In this document: positions 15,673-23,156 of the stretch, piece after piece
Layout of the letters: every line of letters begins with the position of its first letter
Position numbering within the stretch: position 1 is the stretch's first letter
Assembly (NCBI GenBank): GCA_009827235.1
Contig: SPMW01000011.1
Coordinates: 1 to 44,149, forward strand
Length of the DNA: 44,149 nt
DNA from: Candidatus Campylobacter infans
GTDB lineage: Bacteria; Campylobacterota; Campylobacteria; Campylobacterales; Campylobacteraceae
Direction: 5' to 3'
Program-made: the position numbers and the translations under genes
Notes under the pieces: generated by a model
Database searches by the model: none
Told to the model about the DNA's origin: nothing
The model's input: only the letters and a program-made list of their open reading frames with translations

Positions 15673-16809
15673 ATGAAAAAGTTAAAGAAATCTCAAAATC
15701 TCTATATTAGAGCCAATATCATACAAATTGACTACCAAAAAGACCAAATCCGCATAAGAAAAAGCACGGGCTTAAAATACTCTGGGTTAGCTTTTCAATT
15801 TGTAAAAAAGAATTACGAACGCTACTTAATCAAAGGGGCAGAAAAGCAGCTAAAAAAAGAATTTCAAGCCCTAGAAGATGAAATAGTTATTCAAAAATTA
15901 AACGCGCAAGAAAACAACAAGAAAATCGAAAAAACACCTGAGCCTTATTCTTTTAAGGCAATATTTGAAAAAGTAAATAATGAAAAAGCTTTTTTAAAAA
16001 ATTCATCAGTTGCGACATATAAAAGCATAAGCAAACATTTACTCAATTTTTTACACTCTAATAATATTTATTATGTAGCAGATTTTACGCGCGAGCATTG
16101 CCAGCTTTTATTAAAATATTTATTAGATAATAACAAAAGCAGCGCTACAATTAATATATATTTTATATTGCTAAATAATGTGCTTACTTATGCGCACGAA
16201 AACAAAATAATAAGCGATAATCCATTTTATAAGCCTAAAATGCGACAAATCGCAAAAAAAAGCGAATTTAAGCCATTTACACTTGATGAAGTAAAACTTT
16301 TATTGAAAAATGCCGATGGCGATTTAAAACTATATCTTTTTATTGCGTTTTTTACAGGCGCAAGAATAGGCGAAATTCTAGCACTTACTTGGAATAATAT
16401 TGATTTTGTAAATAATGAAATAAATATTCATCAAACATTAGCATTAAATGGTGTTTTAGATACCCCAAAGACAAAATCATCATTTAGAACTATTGATTTA
16501 TTGCCAACATTAGCAAATAAATTAAAAGAATACCCCCAAGATAATAAAACTATAATTAAAAGCAGACGCACTAAATTAAACCAAGAATTTCAAGCTCTTT
16601 TAGCAAAATTAAATCTGACACCACGCAGACTTTATGATACAAGGCATACTTTTGCTAGCATTATGCTTAGCAAAGGCGAAGAGCCTATGTGGGTGGGTTG
16701 CAAAATGCTAGGACATAAAGATTTGAATGAAACTTACAGAAGCTATGCGAAATATCTGCCAAGAGAAGTAAGACAAAGAGCAAAATTTTTAGAAAATGAA
16801 ATGTTTTAA
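15673..16809 (+). CDS. Tyrosine recombinase (integrase) of the element
   Basis: A 378-residue phage-type integrase. A basic N-terminal arm and SAM-like core-binding domain (about 95-190) precede the catalytic domain (about 200-365). Catalytic residues visible are R231 in FTGARIGEILALTW, R324 in LYDTRHTFAS (a tyrosine stands where HxxR integrases have the first histidine, as in several integrase groups), H348 in MLGHKD and the nucleophile, most likely Y358 in RSYAKYL. The catalytic parts are intact. It is the last gene of the element before chromosomal-looking genes, as expected for an integrase next to an attachment site. It has no evident ribosome site. Confidence 0.95.
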   Translation: MKKLKKSQNLYIRANIIQIDYQKDQIRIRKSTGLKYSGLAFQFVKKNYERYLIKGAEKQLKKEFQALEDEIVIQKLNAQENNKKIEKTPEPYSFKAIFEKVNNEKAFLKNSSVATYKSISKHLLNFLHSNNIYYVADFTREHCQLLLKYLLDNNKSSATINIYFILLNNVLTYAHENKIISDNPFYKPKMRQIAKKSEFKPFTLDEVKLLLKNADGDLKLYLFIAFFTGARIGEILALTWNNIDFVNNEINIHQTLALNGVLDTPKTKSSFRTIDLLPTLANKLKEYPQDNKTIIKSRRTKLNQEFQALLAKLNLTPRRLYDTRHTFASIMLSKGEEPMWVGCKMLGHKDLNETYRSYAKYLPREVRQRAKFLENEMF

Positions 16810-16853
16810 AAATAGCAAAAAGACATAAAATATAAGCAAAAATTAAAATATAA

Positions 16854-16936
16854 AATGTTATAATGTGATTAATGTATGCCTTAAAGGCACATATAAATAA
16901 TAAAAAAAGCAAGATTTTAAAGCGCAATGTTATAAT
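16854..16936. other. Candidate right boundary/attachment region with an 11-bp direct repeat
   Basis: The 120-bp gap between the integrase and the first chromosomal gene contains AATGTTATAAT twice, at 16854-16864 and 16926-16936. The second copy overlaps the 3' end of the CNNM gene. A small palindrome, TGCCTTAAAGGCA (16877-16889), lies between them. No tRNA or tmRNA end was recognised. The element junction must lie near here because gene strand and content change, but which bases form the att core cannot be decided without the other end. The TATAAT cores may instead be promoter-like by chance in AT-rich DNA. Confidence 0.3.
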
Positions 16937-17961
16937 CTATCAATATAATTTTTTTGAAATTTTTTAGCGCGTTCTTTGGCTAGTTTTTGCATATCACTTA
17001 CCTTATCGAACTCATCCATAATCTCTTCGCCCAAAAGCGTCTCAATCACATCCTCAAAAGTTACAACACCAAAAAACTGCCCATAACGATCCACAACCAC
17101 AAAAAATCTCTCATTTTTTTGAATAAAAAGACGCAAAAGATTAAGCGCATTTAGATTATAAGGCACTATAAAAACAGGGCGAATAAACTCAGCCATCTGG
17201 CGCGATTTATCACACAATGCTTGATTTAAAATTTCAGCCGTTTCTACAATGCCAATGATGGTTTCACCAGCAAATACAGGCGCGCGCGAAAATGTAAAAA
17301 TATGCTTGGATTTTACTATTTCTTCGATTTTATCATCGTGTTTTAATGAAAACACCACGCTTCTAGGCGTTAAAATATCGGCTGTTTGATAGTTTTTAAG
17401 ACTTAATAAATTTGTAAGTAATTTCATCTCTTTTTCATTTATACAGCCGCCATCTTTGCCTAGCTCGCTAGCAGCTAGCACCTCATCACGCGTGATCTTT
17501 CCCTTATGCCCAAAAGAAATAAATTTTATAATGATTTTAGCGATAAAAACAAAGGGCTTTGTAATTTTTAGCAAGTAGTGATTAAAAACAGCCACAAAAG
17601 GCGCTAAGTTTTGCCAGTAGGTTGCGCCTATGGTTTTGGGTAAAATTTCAGTTAAATAAATAAGCGCCACAGCAAAAATGCTAGATGCTAAAAATTGATA
17701 CTGCTCCCCATAAAGCGCGCTTATTTCTATGCCAAAGCCAGTAGCACTGCCTGTAACGCTAAATGTATTTAGCACTAAAATCGCGCCTTCTGTATCATCG
17801 ATATGGGATTTTTGATATTGTAAATATGCTCCAATTTTTGGGTGTTTTTTGGCATAGCTTTTTACAAAACTTGGAGTAGTGCTTAAAAAAGTAGATTCTA
17901 AAATCGAGCATAAAAAACTACAAGAAATAGCCACCACGCAATAAATTACAAGCAAGGTCAT
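16930..17961 (-). CDS. CNNM/CBS-domain membrane protein (HlyC/CorC family), copy 2
   Basis: A 343-residue protein. Residues 1-185 form a CNNM (DUF21) transmembrane domain with hydrophobic segments near the start, at about 60-110 and at about 125-150, including the typical TEILPKTIGATYW. A CBS pair at about 195-320 follows, with ILTPRSVVFSL and FGVVTFEDVIETLLGEEIMD. Family members act in magnesium or cobalt homeostasis or are called hemolysin-like. The C-terminal transporter-associated domain of longer CorC proteins is absent. It is the downstream member of a tandem pair, starting inside the stop of the previous gene (ATGA overlap), preceded by GGAGAG. It ends next to the integrative element. 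Confidence 0.88.
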   Translation of the reverse strand: MTLLVIYCVVAISCSFLCSILESTFLSTTPSFVKSYAKKHPKIGAYLQYQKSHIDDTEGAILVLNTFSVTGSATGFGIEISALYGEQYQFLASSIFAVALIYLTEILPKTIGATYWQNLAPFVAVFNHYLLKITKPFVFIAKIIIKFISFGHKGKITRDEVLAASELGKDGGCINEKEMKLLTNLLSLKNYQTADILTPRSVVFSLKHDDKIEEIVKSKHIFTFSRAPVFAGETIIGIVETAEILNQALCDKSRQMAEFIRPVFIVPYNLNALNLLRLFIQKNERFFVVVDRYGQFFGVVTFEDVIETLLGEEIMDEFDKVSDMQKLAKERAKKFQKNYIDRL

Positions 17962-19046
17962 TTACGCTCTCCATTTTGTAAATTGCCTACGCCAAATACC
18001 GCATTTATCGTATCTTCAAGACTTACAATGCCAAGTAATTGCTTATTTTCATCTATTACGCCCACTAAATGCTCCCTACAAATCACAAAAAATTTTAAAA
18101 GCGCCATCACTTGCATATTATCTCTAACAAAACGCATATTTTTGGCTATTGATTTTAGCGTGGATTTGTCATTTATATTTTGGCTATTTTCAAGGGGATT
18201 TACTATGCTTAAAATTTCATTATTTGTAAGGCTAGGCGTTTGGTTTAAATTAAAATTTTGAGTGTGAGGATTTAGCTCATCTAAACTCTCATCTGTTAAG
18301 TTTGCTGCTAAAATGCTTTGCCTAAAAACAAGAGAGTTTATTTTATTTGTGTTAGGATTTATTAGCGGAATGCGTGAGTATTTGTGAGCTTGTATTTTTT
18401 GTAATGCTTGCTTGATGTTTTCATTTTCATCAAGGGCAAAAATTGCGCTTTTTTTTGTCATTATATCGCGCGCTTTTAGATTAGATTGTGCCATTAAATG
18501 CTCTAAAATTTCCATTTCTAGCTCGTCAATCGTGCCGCCTTTTTGGGCTAGTTCCATAAGGGCTAAAATTTCATCTTTGCTCATTTTTTGCACTTCATTT
18601 TGCCTAAAAAAGAAAGTAGTAATGCGCGAAATATAAACAAAAGGATAAGCGATATAATAAAGCACTATCAAAAAATAACTAGTCGGCAAAATCAGCCTTT
18701 TCCAATACATTGCCCCAAGGGTTTTAGGCACGATTTCACCGATATAAAGCACGCTTAAAGTCATAATCGCTGCTACCACGCCTTGAAATTTATCGCCAAA
18801 AACAGCCACAAACTGCGCGCCAACGCTAGCTGCGCCTACTGTATTTGCTATGGTATTTATCACCACGATTGCGCCAATTGAATTATCAATATTTATTTTT
18901 AAGTGTTTTAAAATTTTGCCTGCTTTGCTTAGTTTTGATGCGCTCCGCACAAAAGCAGGCGTGGCAGAAAACATCATTGCCTCGCACACAGAACAAACCA
19001 TAGAAATACCAAGAGTTAAGCAAAAATAAACAAGCAATAAACTCAT
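17958..19046 (-). CDS. CNNM/CBS-domain membrane protein (HlyC/CorC family), copy 1
   Basis: A 362-residue paralogue of the next gene, with the same CNNM domain (about 1-180, including GEIVPKTLGAMYWKRLILP) and CBS pair (about 190-355). The CBS pair is split by an N/L/T-rich insert of about 55 residues near 245-300, absent from its partner. It ends with LLGIVSLEDTINAVFG. I chose ATG 19046, which has GAGG upstream, over the in-frame TTG at 19049. The two proteins are translationally coupled and may form a heteromeric transporter. This is a core-type gene pair. The 112-bp gap upstream (19047-19158) shows no gene. Confidence 0.87.
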   Translation of the reverse strand: MSLLLVYFCLTLGISMVCSVCEAMMFSATPAFVRSASKLSKAGKILKHLKINIDNSIGAIVVINTIANTVGAASVGAQFVAVFGDKFQGVVAAIMTLSVLYIGEIVPKTLGAMYWKRLILPTSYFLIVLYYIAYPFVYISRITTFFFRQNEVQKMSKDEILALMELAQKGGTIDELEMEILEHLMAQSNLKARDIMTKKSAIFALDENENIKQALQKIQAHKYSRIPLINPNTNKINSLVFRQSILAANLTDESLDELNPHTQNFNLNQTPSLTNNEILSIVNPLENSQNINDKSTLKSIAKNMRFVRDNMQVMALLKFFVICREHLVGVIDENKQLLGIVSLEDTINAVFGVGNLQNGERK

Positions 19047-19158
19047 CAAAACCTCAAAATTTTAAAAAATCGCCATTCTAACTAAAAATAATTTAAAAAA
19101 CTTTTTTATAATTAAAATTTATGATATTTAAATGAATATTTGAAATTTTAAATGCTTT

Positions 19159-19929
19159 TTAAATGCTCCAACGAGGTAAGATTCGCGTTTTACCCTCAAT
19201 TTGTGCTAGTATAAACTCTTTTTTAAAAAGATTATAAAGATTTTGTTGATTTAGGATTTTTTGCGTATCTCCATAAATATAGCCTTGCTCGCCATTTAAA
19301 AGCAGGCTTTGATGCGAAACCATAAAAACATGATCAGCATAATGTGAGCTAAAAATCACACAAATGCCTTGATGATTTAGCCTAGATATTAAAGATAAAA
19401 TTTCATCTTGATGCGTGGTGTCTAAAAATGATGTTGGTTCATCCATTATCAAAAGCTTTGGTTTTGAAATAATAGCGCGCGCTATTAAAACTAATTGCAT
19501 TTGCCCTCCGCTTAATTCATCGATTTTTTGCTCTAATAAATGCTCGCACCCTGCTAAAATCGCTGCTTGGCGCGCATCTTCAAAATCTTTTTTGCTTGGA
19601 GTGTTAAATAAACCAATGCTGGCATTTTTGCCAAGCATTATCATATCTACCACCTTAAAAGCAAAGGCTGGCTTTTCGCTTTGTGGGACATAGCCTATTA
19701 ATTTTGCTCGCTCTTTTAAACTTAGCTCTTTGAAATTTTGTCCGTTTAAAATAATCTCTCCACTTTGTAAGGGCAAAAGCGATAGCAAAATACGAAGCAA
19801 AGTGCTTTTGCCTATACCATTTGGCCCTAAAATCGCTAAGGTTTGACCTTGATTTAAATTAAAATTTAAATCTTTTAAAATAACTTTTTTGCCGTAATTA
19901 AAATTTAAACCCGAAATACTTAAAACCAC
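19159..19929 (-). CDS. Metal-chelate ABC transporter ATP-binding protein (FecE/BtuD type)
   Basis: A 256-residue ABC ATPase with Walker A GPNGIGKST (35-43), signature LSGGQ (138-142), Walker B LLIMDEP (158-164) and the switch histidine in SSHYADH. It powers import of an iron-siderophore, heme, cobalamin or similar chelate from the periplasm. It starts with GTG at 19929, overlapping the permease stop by 10 nt. No ATG lies near. It is the last gene of the minus-strand uptake operon. Its substrate cannot be told from the ATPase. Confidence 0.92.
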   Translation of the reverse strand: MVLSISGLNFNYGKKVILKDLNFNLNQGQTLAILGPNGIGKSTLLRILLSLLPLQSGEIILNGQNFKELSLKERAKLIGYVPQSEKPAFAFKVVDMIMLGKNASIGLFNTPSKKDFEDARQAAILAGCEHLLEQKIDELSGGQMQLVLIARAIISKPKLLIMDEPTSFLDTTHQDEILSLISRLNHQGICVIFSSHYADHVFMVSHQSLLLNGEQGYIYGDTQKILNQQNLYNLFKKEFILAQIEGKTRILPRWSI

Positions 19930-20882
19930 TTTTTAGCCTTTTTTATCATAATTATGGCTATGCTTGGTGCGCCCACAATCGCTGTGATAATGCTTAGTGG
20001 GATTTCGGCTGTGGTGATGCTTCTTGCTAGCGTATCAGCAAGCATTAAAAATATCGCACCTAAAATCGCACTCATAGGCACTAAAACAGCGCAATTAGCA
20101 CCATAAATCAGCCTTGTAATATGCGGGATTAAAAGCCCTACCCAGCCTATTATTCCGCTTACACATATACTAACACTTGTAATAAGAGTCGCAAGCAAAA
20201 CAATCACCACGCCAAACATTCTACCTTGCCCTAAAAATACAGCATGCTCGCTTGAAAGTGCTAAGATATTGATTTTCCATGCCACACAAATAAGAATAAT
20301 AATGCCAAATAAACTAACAGGCGCTAAAATCCCCAAATCACTCCAACTTAGCGAGCTCAAAGATCCCATAAGCCAATACACTATACTAGGCAATTTTTCT
20401 TCTGTATCTGCTGTGTATTTAACCAAAGAAATAAGCGCATCAAATAAGGCCGAAATGATAATGCCAGAAAGCACTAACATTAGTTTTGAGTTTTTATTAG
20501 TAAAATATCCTAGCAAATACGCCAAACAAACAGCCATCACGCCACCACTAAATGCGCCAAAACTAATCCCTAGCGAAGTAAATGAAAATAAAATACAAAT
20601 TATCGCCCCAAAGCCAGCCCCGCTTGCTACACCTAAGATATTTGGGCTAACTAGCGGATTTTGAAATATAGCTTGAAACACCACGCCACTAATACTTAAA
20701 CTAGCACCAATTAATCCAGCTGCTATAAGCCTTGGCAAGCGTAATTCATAAAAAATCACATCAAATGTTTGTTTATCATTCACATAATAATTATAAAGCT
20801 CATCTAAACTAATGCGCCCACAAAATAAGCAAAAAACTAAGGCCAAAATCAAAAATAATATAGCAAAAAAATATTTTCTCAT
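19920..20882 (-). CDS. FecCD-family ABC transporter permease
   Basis: A 320-residue highly hydrophobic permease with about nine or ten membrane segments. Typical FecCD/BtuC landmarks are LRLPRLIAAGLIGASLSISG near 47-66, GVASGAGFGAI near 82-92, SGIIGWVGLLIPHITRLIYG near 240-260 and the C-terminal GAPSIAIIM. It forms the inner-membrane channel for a metal chelate, with one gene serving both halves of a homodimer. It starts 8 nt after the binding-protein gene and overlaps the ATPase gene. Confidence 0.93.
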   Translation of the reverse strand: MRKYFFAILFLILALVFCLFCGRISLDELYNYYVNDKQTFDVIFYELRLPRLIAAGLIGASLSISGVVFQAIFQNPLVSPNILGVASGAGFGAIICILFSFTSLGISFGAFSGGVMAVCLAYLLGYFTNKNSKLMLVLSGIIISALFDALISLVKYTADTEEKLPSIVYWLMGSLSSLSWSDLGILAPVSLFGIIILICVAWKINILALSSEHAVFLGQGRMFGVVIVLLATLITSVSICVSGIIGWVGLLIPHITRLIYGANCAVLVPMSAILGAIFLMLADTLARSITTAEIPLSIITAIVGAPSIAIIMIKKAKKWF

Positions 20883-20890
20883 AAGATGGC

Positions 20891-21940
20891 CTAAAAATTA
20901 TAATTACTTGAAATTTTATTTTCATCAACGCGTAAAATTTCATTTATATCACTAGCTTTTAAATCATAGCCATATAAAATTTTATAGCCCTTTTTCATCT
21001 CATCTATTAAATTAAAATTTCTAGCAAAATCCTCTCCATAAGCCAAAATGCCAAGCCAAATCCAAGCAAAATGCGATTCAGCAGTGGGCGGATCCCATCT
21101 ATCGCCACCAAATGGTATTTTATAAACTCGTTTATTTTTAACAGCAGAAATATTTTTAAATAAAGCATTTTTATAAATATCTTTTGGCATAAGCAAATCA
21201 AAGCTACTAAGTATGATAATATCAGGGTTTGAAGCTATTAGTTGCTCAGTGCTTATGATTTTAGAACCTTTAAAATTTACGGCATTTTGTGCGCCTATGA
21301 GATTTATGGCATAATGCTGATATGTGCCTTCTCCATTAGCCACAAAACCATTAGCGCGCCCATAAAAGGTTAAAATTTTTGGGCTTTTTGCGTGAGGTTT
21401 TGTAACAACATAAGATTTTATGCGCTCAAAAACGCTTTTTCTATGACTTAAAATTTCATCTACTCTTTCTTTTTTATCATAAGCATTGCCAAGCAACTCA
21501 AACCATTCAAGCGCGTTTTCTTCGTTGCCTCTATAATTTATTATGGCTAAATTTATACCTGTTTTTTTAAGTGGCTCTACTATATCGCTACTTGTGTGTC
21601 CCCATTGCAACGCAAAATCTGGTTTTAATTTAATCAACTCTTCTACATTTGGGGTAAAATCCGCACCTATGCCGCTGGTGCTAAGATTTAGCGCGCTTGG
21701 GAAAATCCGCCCTAAAATATGCTCACTTAATGCTTTTTTGGCTGTTGGGTTTATGGTGATTAAGCGTTTTGGGCCAGCATCTATGGCTATTGAAAAGCTA
21801 GCATGTGGGATTGGAAACATAGCCACGCGTTTTGGGGGTTCATTTAAAATCACCATATTATCGTTTTGATCTTTAAAGCTAATTTGTTTAGCACTTAATA
21901 AAACAAAACTAACACATAAGACAAAAATTGATTTTTTCAT
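20891..21940 (-). CDS. Periplasmic metal-chelate-binding protein (FecB/BtuF type)
   Basis: A 349-residue class III binding protein with signal peptide MKKSIFVLCVSFVLLSAK. The N-terminal lobe reads NMVILNEPPKRVAMF, and TPNVEELIKLKPDFAL is the usual stretch before the hinge helix. The C-terminal lobe has IIILSS and FGGDRWDPPTAESHFAWIWL. Without a lipobox it should be soluble in the periplasm. The GG-x-RWDPP segment is reminiscent of a subgroup near nickel, iron or molybdate binding proteins, but I cannot fix the ligand. It overlaps the end of the frameshifted GATase-like gene by 4 nt. Confidence 0.9.
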   Translation of the reverse strand: MKKSIFVLCVSFVLLSAKQISFKDQNDNMVILNEPPKRVAMFPIPHASFSIAIDAGPKRLITINPTAKKALSEHILGRIFPSALNLSTSGIGADFTPNVEELIKLKPDFALQWGHTSSDIVEPLKKTGINLAIINYRGNEENALEWFELLGNAYDKKERVDEILSHRKSVFERIKSYVVTKPHAKSPKILTFYGRANGFVANGEGTYQHYAINLIGAQNAVNFKGSKIISTEQLIASNPDIIILSSFDLLMPKDIYKNALFKNISAVKNKRVYKIPFGGDRWDPPTAESHFAWIWLGILAYGEDFARNFNLIDEMKKGYKILYGYDLKASDINEILRVDENKISSNYNF

Positions 21941-22550
21941 ACTTTTAACCCTAATAGCCTATTTAATAAACCCTCGCCAAATTTACTAGCATTTGGCATA
22001 AAATAACACCCGTGATGAAAAAACGGATCAAGACTAGTAAGAATTAGCCGTCCGCCACCAAATTCACACTCTTGATAAATACTAACCTCATCATTTAGTT
22101 TTGATTTTATAGCAGATTTTGCCCCTTTTAGTTTTTTGTATCCGCCATGAAAATGCCAAAGCAAATTTTGAAATTTTATGTAGTTAAAAAGCTCGTGGTT
22201 TTCATCATCTTGGCATATTTGGATATCATTTTTATTTTATCTAGCCACCACCAAAAATCAAAAGGCAAATCCACAAACTCCACCCCATCAAGCCAAAGCT
22301 CAGGATCATTGCGCCCACAAACTACTAGCGTGCGCCCGCTTTTTAAAAAATTTCTAAATATTTCTTTATGCAAGATTAAATGCCTAGGCACTAATGAATC
22401 ACTAACTAGCAAAATATCACCATCATTTACTTCATCTGCTTTAAGCTGTGCTAAATACGCGGTTTTATAAAGATATTTAACAAAAGCACCTTTAAATAAA
22501 CTTGCTAAATTATAATAAGTTCCGCTGTGTAAGGCTATTATTTTATTCAT
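21937..22550 (-). pseudogene. GATase-like protein 2, frameshifted
   Basis: Two pieces of one gene. The first frame runs from ATG 22550 (or 22553, tandem ATGs after AAGGGGAG) to a stop at 22176. The second frame continues from about 22229 to 21937 and reads NDIQICQDDENHELFNY, then LLWHFHGGYKKLKGAK, to the end. The shift lies at an A5 run on the minus strand (plus-strand T5, 22229-22233). One extra A gives a single 204-residue protein, almost the same length as the 201-residue upstream partner. The two share general layout, with FLKSGRTLVVCG against FLENGGRVLFNG and a final GGGRLILTSLDPF against GKGKIYAHAGVD. They look like class I glutamine amidotransferase/ThuA-type folds without an obvious catalytic cysteine. 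Real inactivation and sequencing error are both possible. Confidence 0.75.
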
Positions 22551-23148
22551 CATCTCCCCTTAAATATGCTATTAAATTCTCTATAAGTTTTGGCGTATCA
22601 TTTGCGCTAGCTGCTATGTGTAAATCCACGCCTGCGTGGGCGTAAATTTTACCTTTGCCAAAATCAAGCTCCCAATCACTTGGCACGCTAGCTTGCTTGA
22701 TGGCTGTAATGATTTTAGCTTTAAGTGGCGGCGGGTTTTGTCCTCTTGAATAAAACCCAGCAACGCCGTTTTTTTCATTAAAATTTCTAATATCTAAATC
22801 TTTGTAAATTTTATGAGGGTTTATAAGGCTTATCATAAAATCAGGGTATTTAATATGCTCTACTGGCTCATAAATTTCAAGCATAGGCAAAAATTTCTTT
22901 TCTACATGCCCATTAAATAGCACGCGCCCGCCATTTTCTAAAAACTCGCACAAACGCCCACTAAGCTTGCTAAGTAAAATTTGATCCACACCACCACTTA
23001 GTATAATCCCCTTATATTCATTAAAATTTACATTTTCTAAATCATACTGCCATATAAAATCTAAATCTTTTGATTTTGTTATATCAAAGCCGTTCATACC
23101 GCCACTTGCGGATAGATCATTAAAATAAACAAACAAAACATCTTTCAT
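22543..23148 (-). CDS. GATase-like protein 1 of the uptake operon
   Basis: A 201-residue soluble protein with a flavodoxin-like pattern. MKDVLFVYFNDLSA opens it, YKGIILSGGVDQILLS follows, then LCEFLENGGRVLFNGHVEKK, and it closes with a GKGKIYAHAGVDLH strand. This is the shape of class I glutamine amidotransferase-like or ThuA-like proteins, but the nucleophile cysteine elbow is not seen, so catalysis is doubtful. It lies 8 nt after the TonB-dependent receptor gene and overlaps its paralogue downstream by 8 to 11 nt. Cotranscription with receptor, binding protein and ABC genes implies a part in handling the imported ligand or sensing it. Function unknown. Confidence 0.7.
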   Translation of the reverse strand: MKDVLFVYFNDLSASGGMNGFDITKSKDLDFIWQYDLENVNFNEYKGIILSGGVDQILLSKLSGRLCEFLENGGRVLFNGHVEKKFLPMLEIYEPVEHIKYPDFMISLINPHKIYKDLDIRNFNEKNGVAGFYSRGQNPPPLKAKIITAIKQASVPSDWELDFGKGKIYAHAGVDLHIAASANDTPKLIENLIAYLRGDDE

Positions 23149-23156
23149 CTTAACCC

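Noticed and set aside
16800..16950. tRNA gene or tRNA fragment as integration target
   Set aside because: No cloverleaf, T-loop or acceptor-end sequence could be found on either strand.
22176..22553. Two separate small genes at 21937-22164 and 22176-22553
   Set aside because: Joining them with one base gives a protein of the same length as the adjacent paralogue, and the second piece has no start signal.
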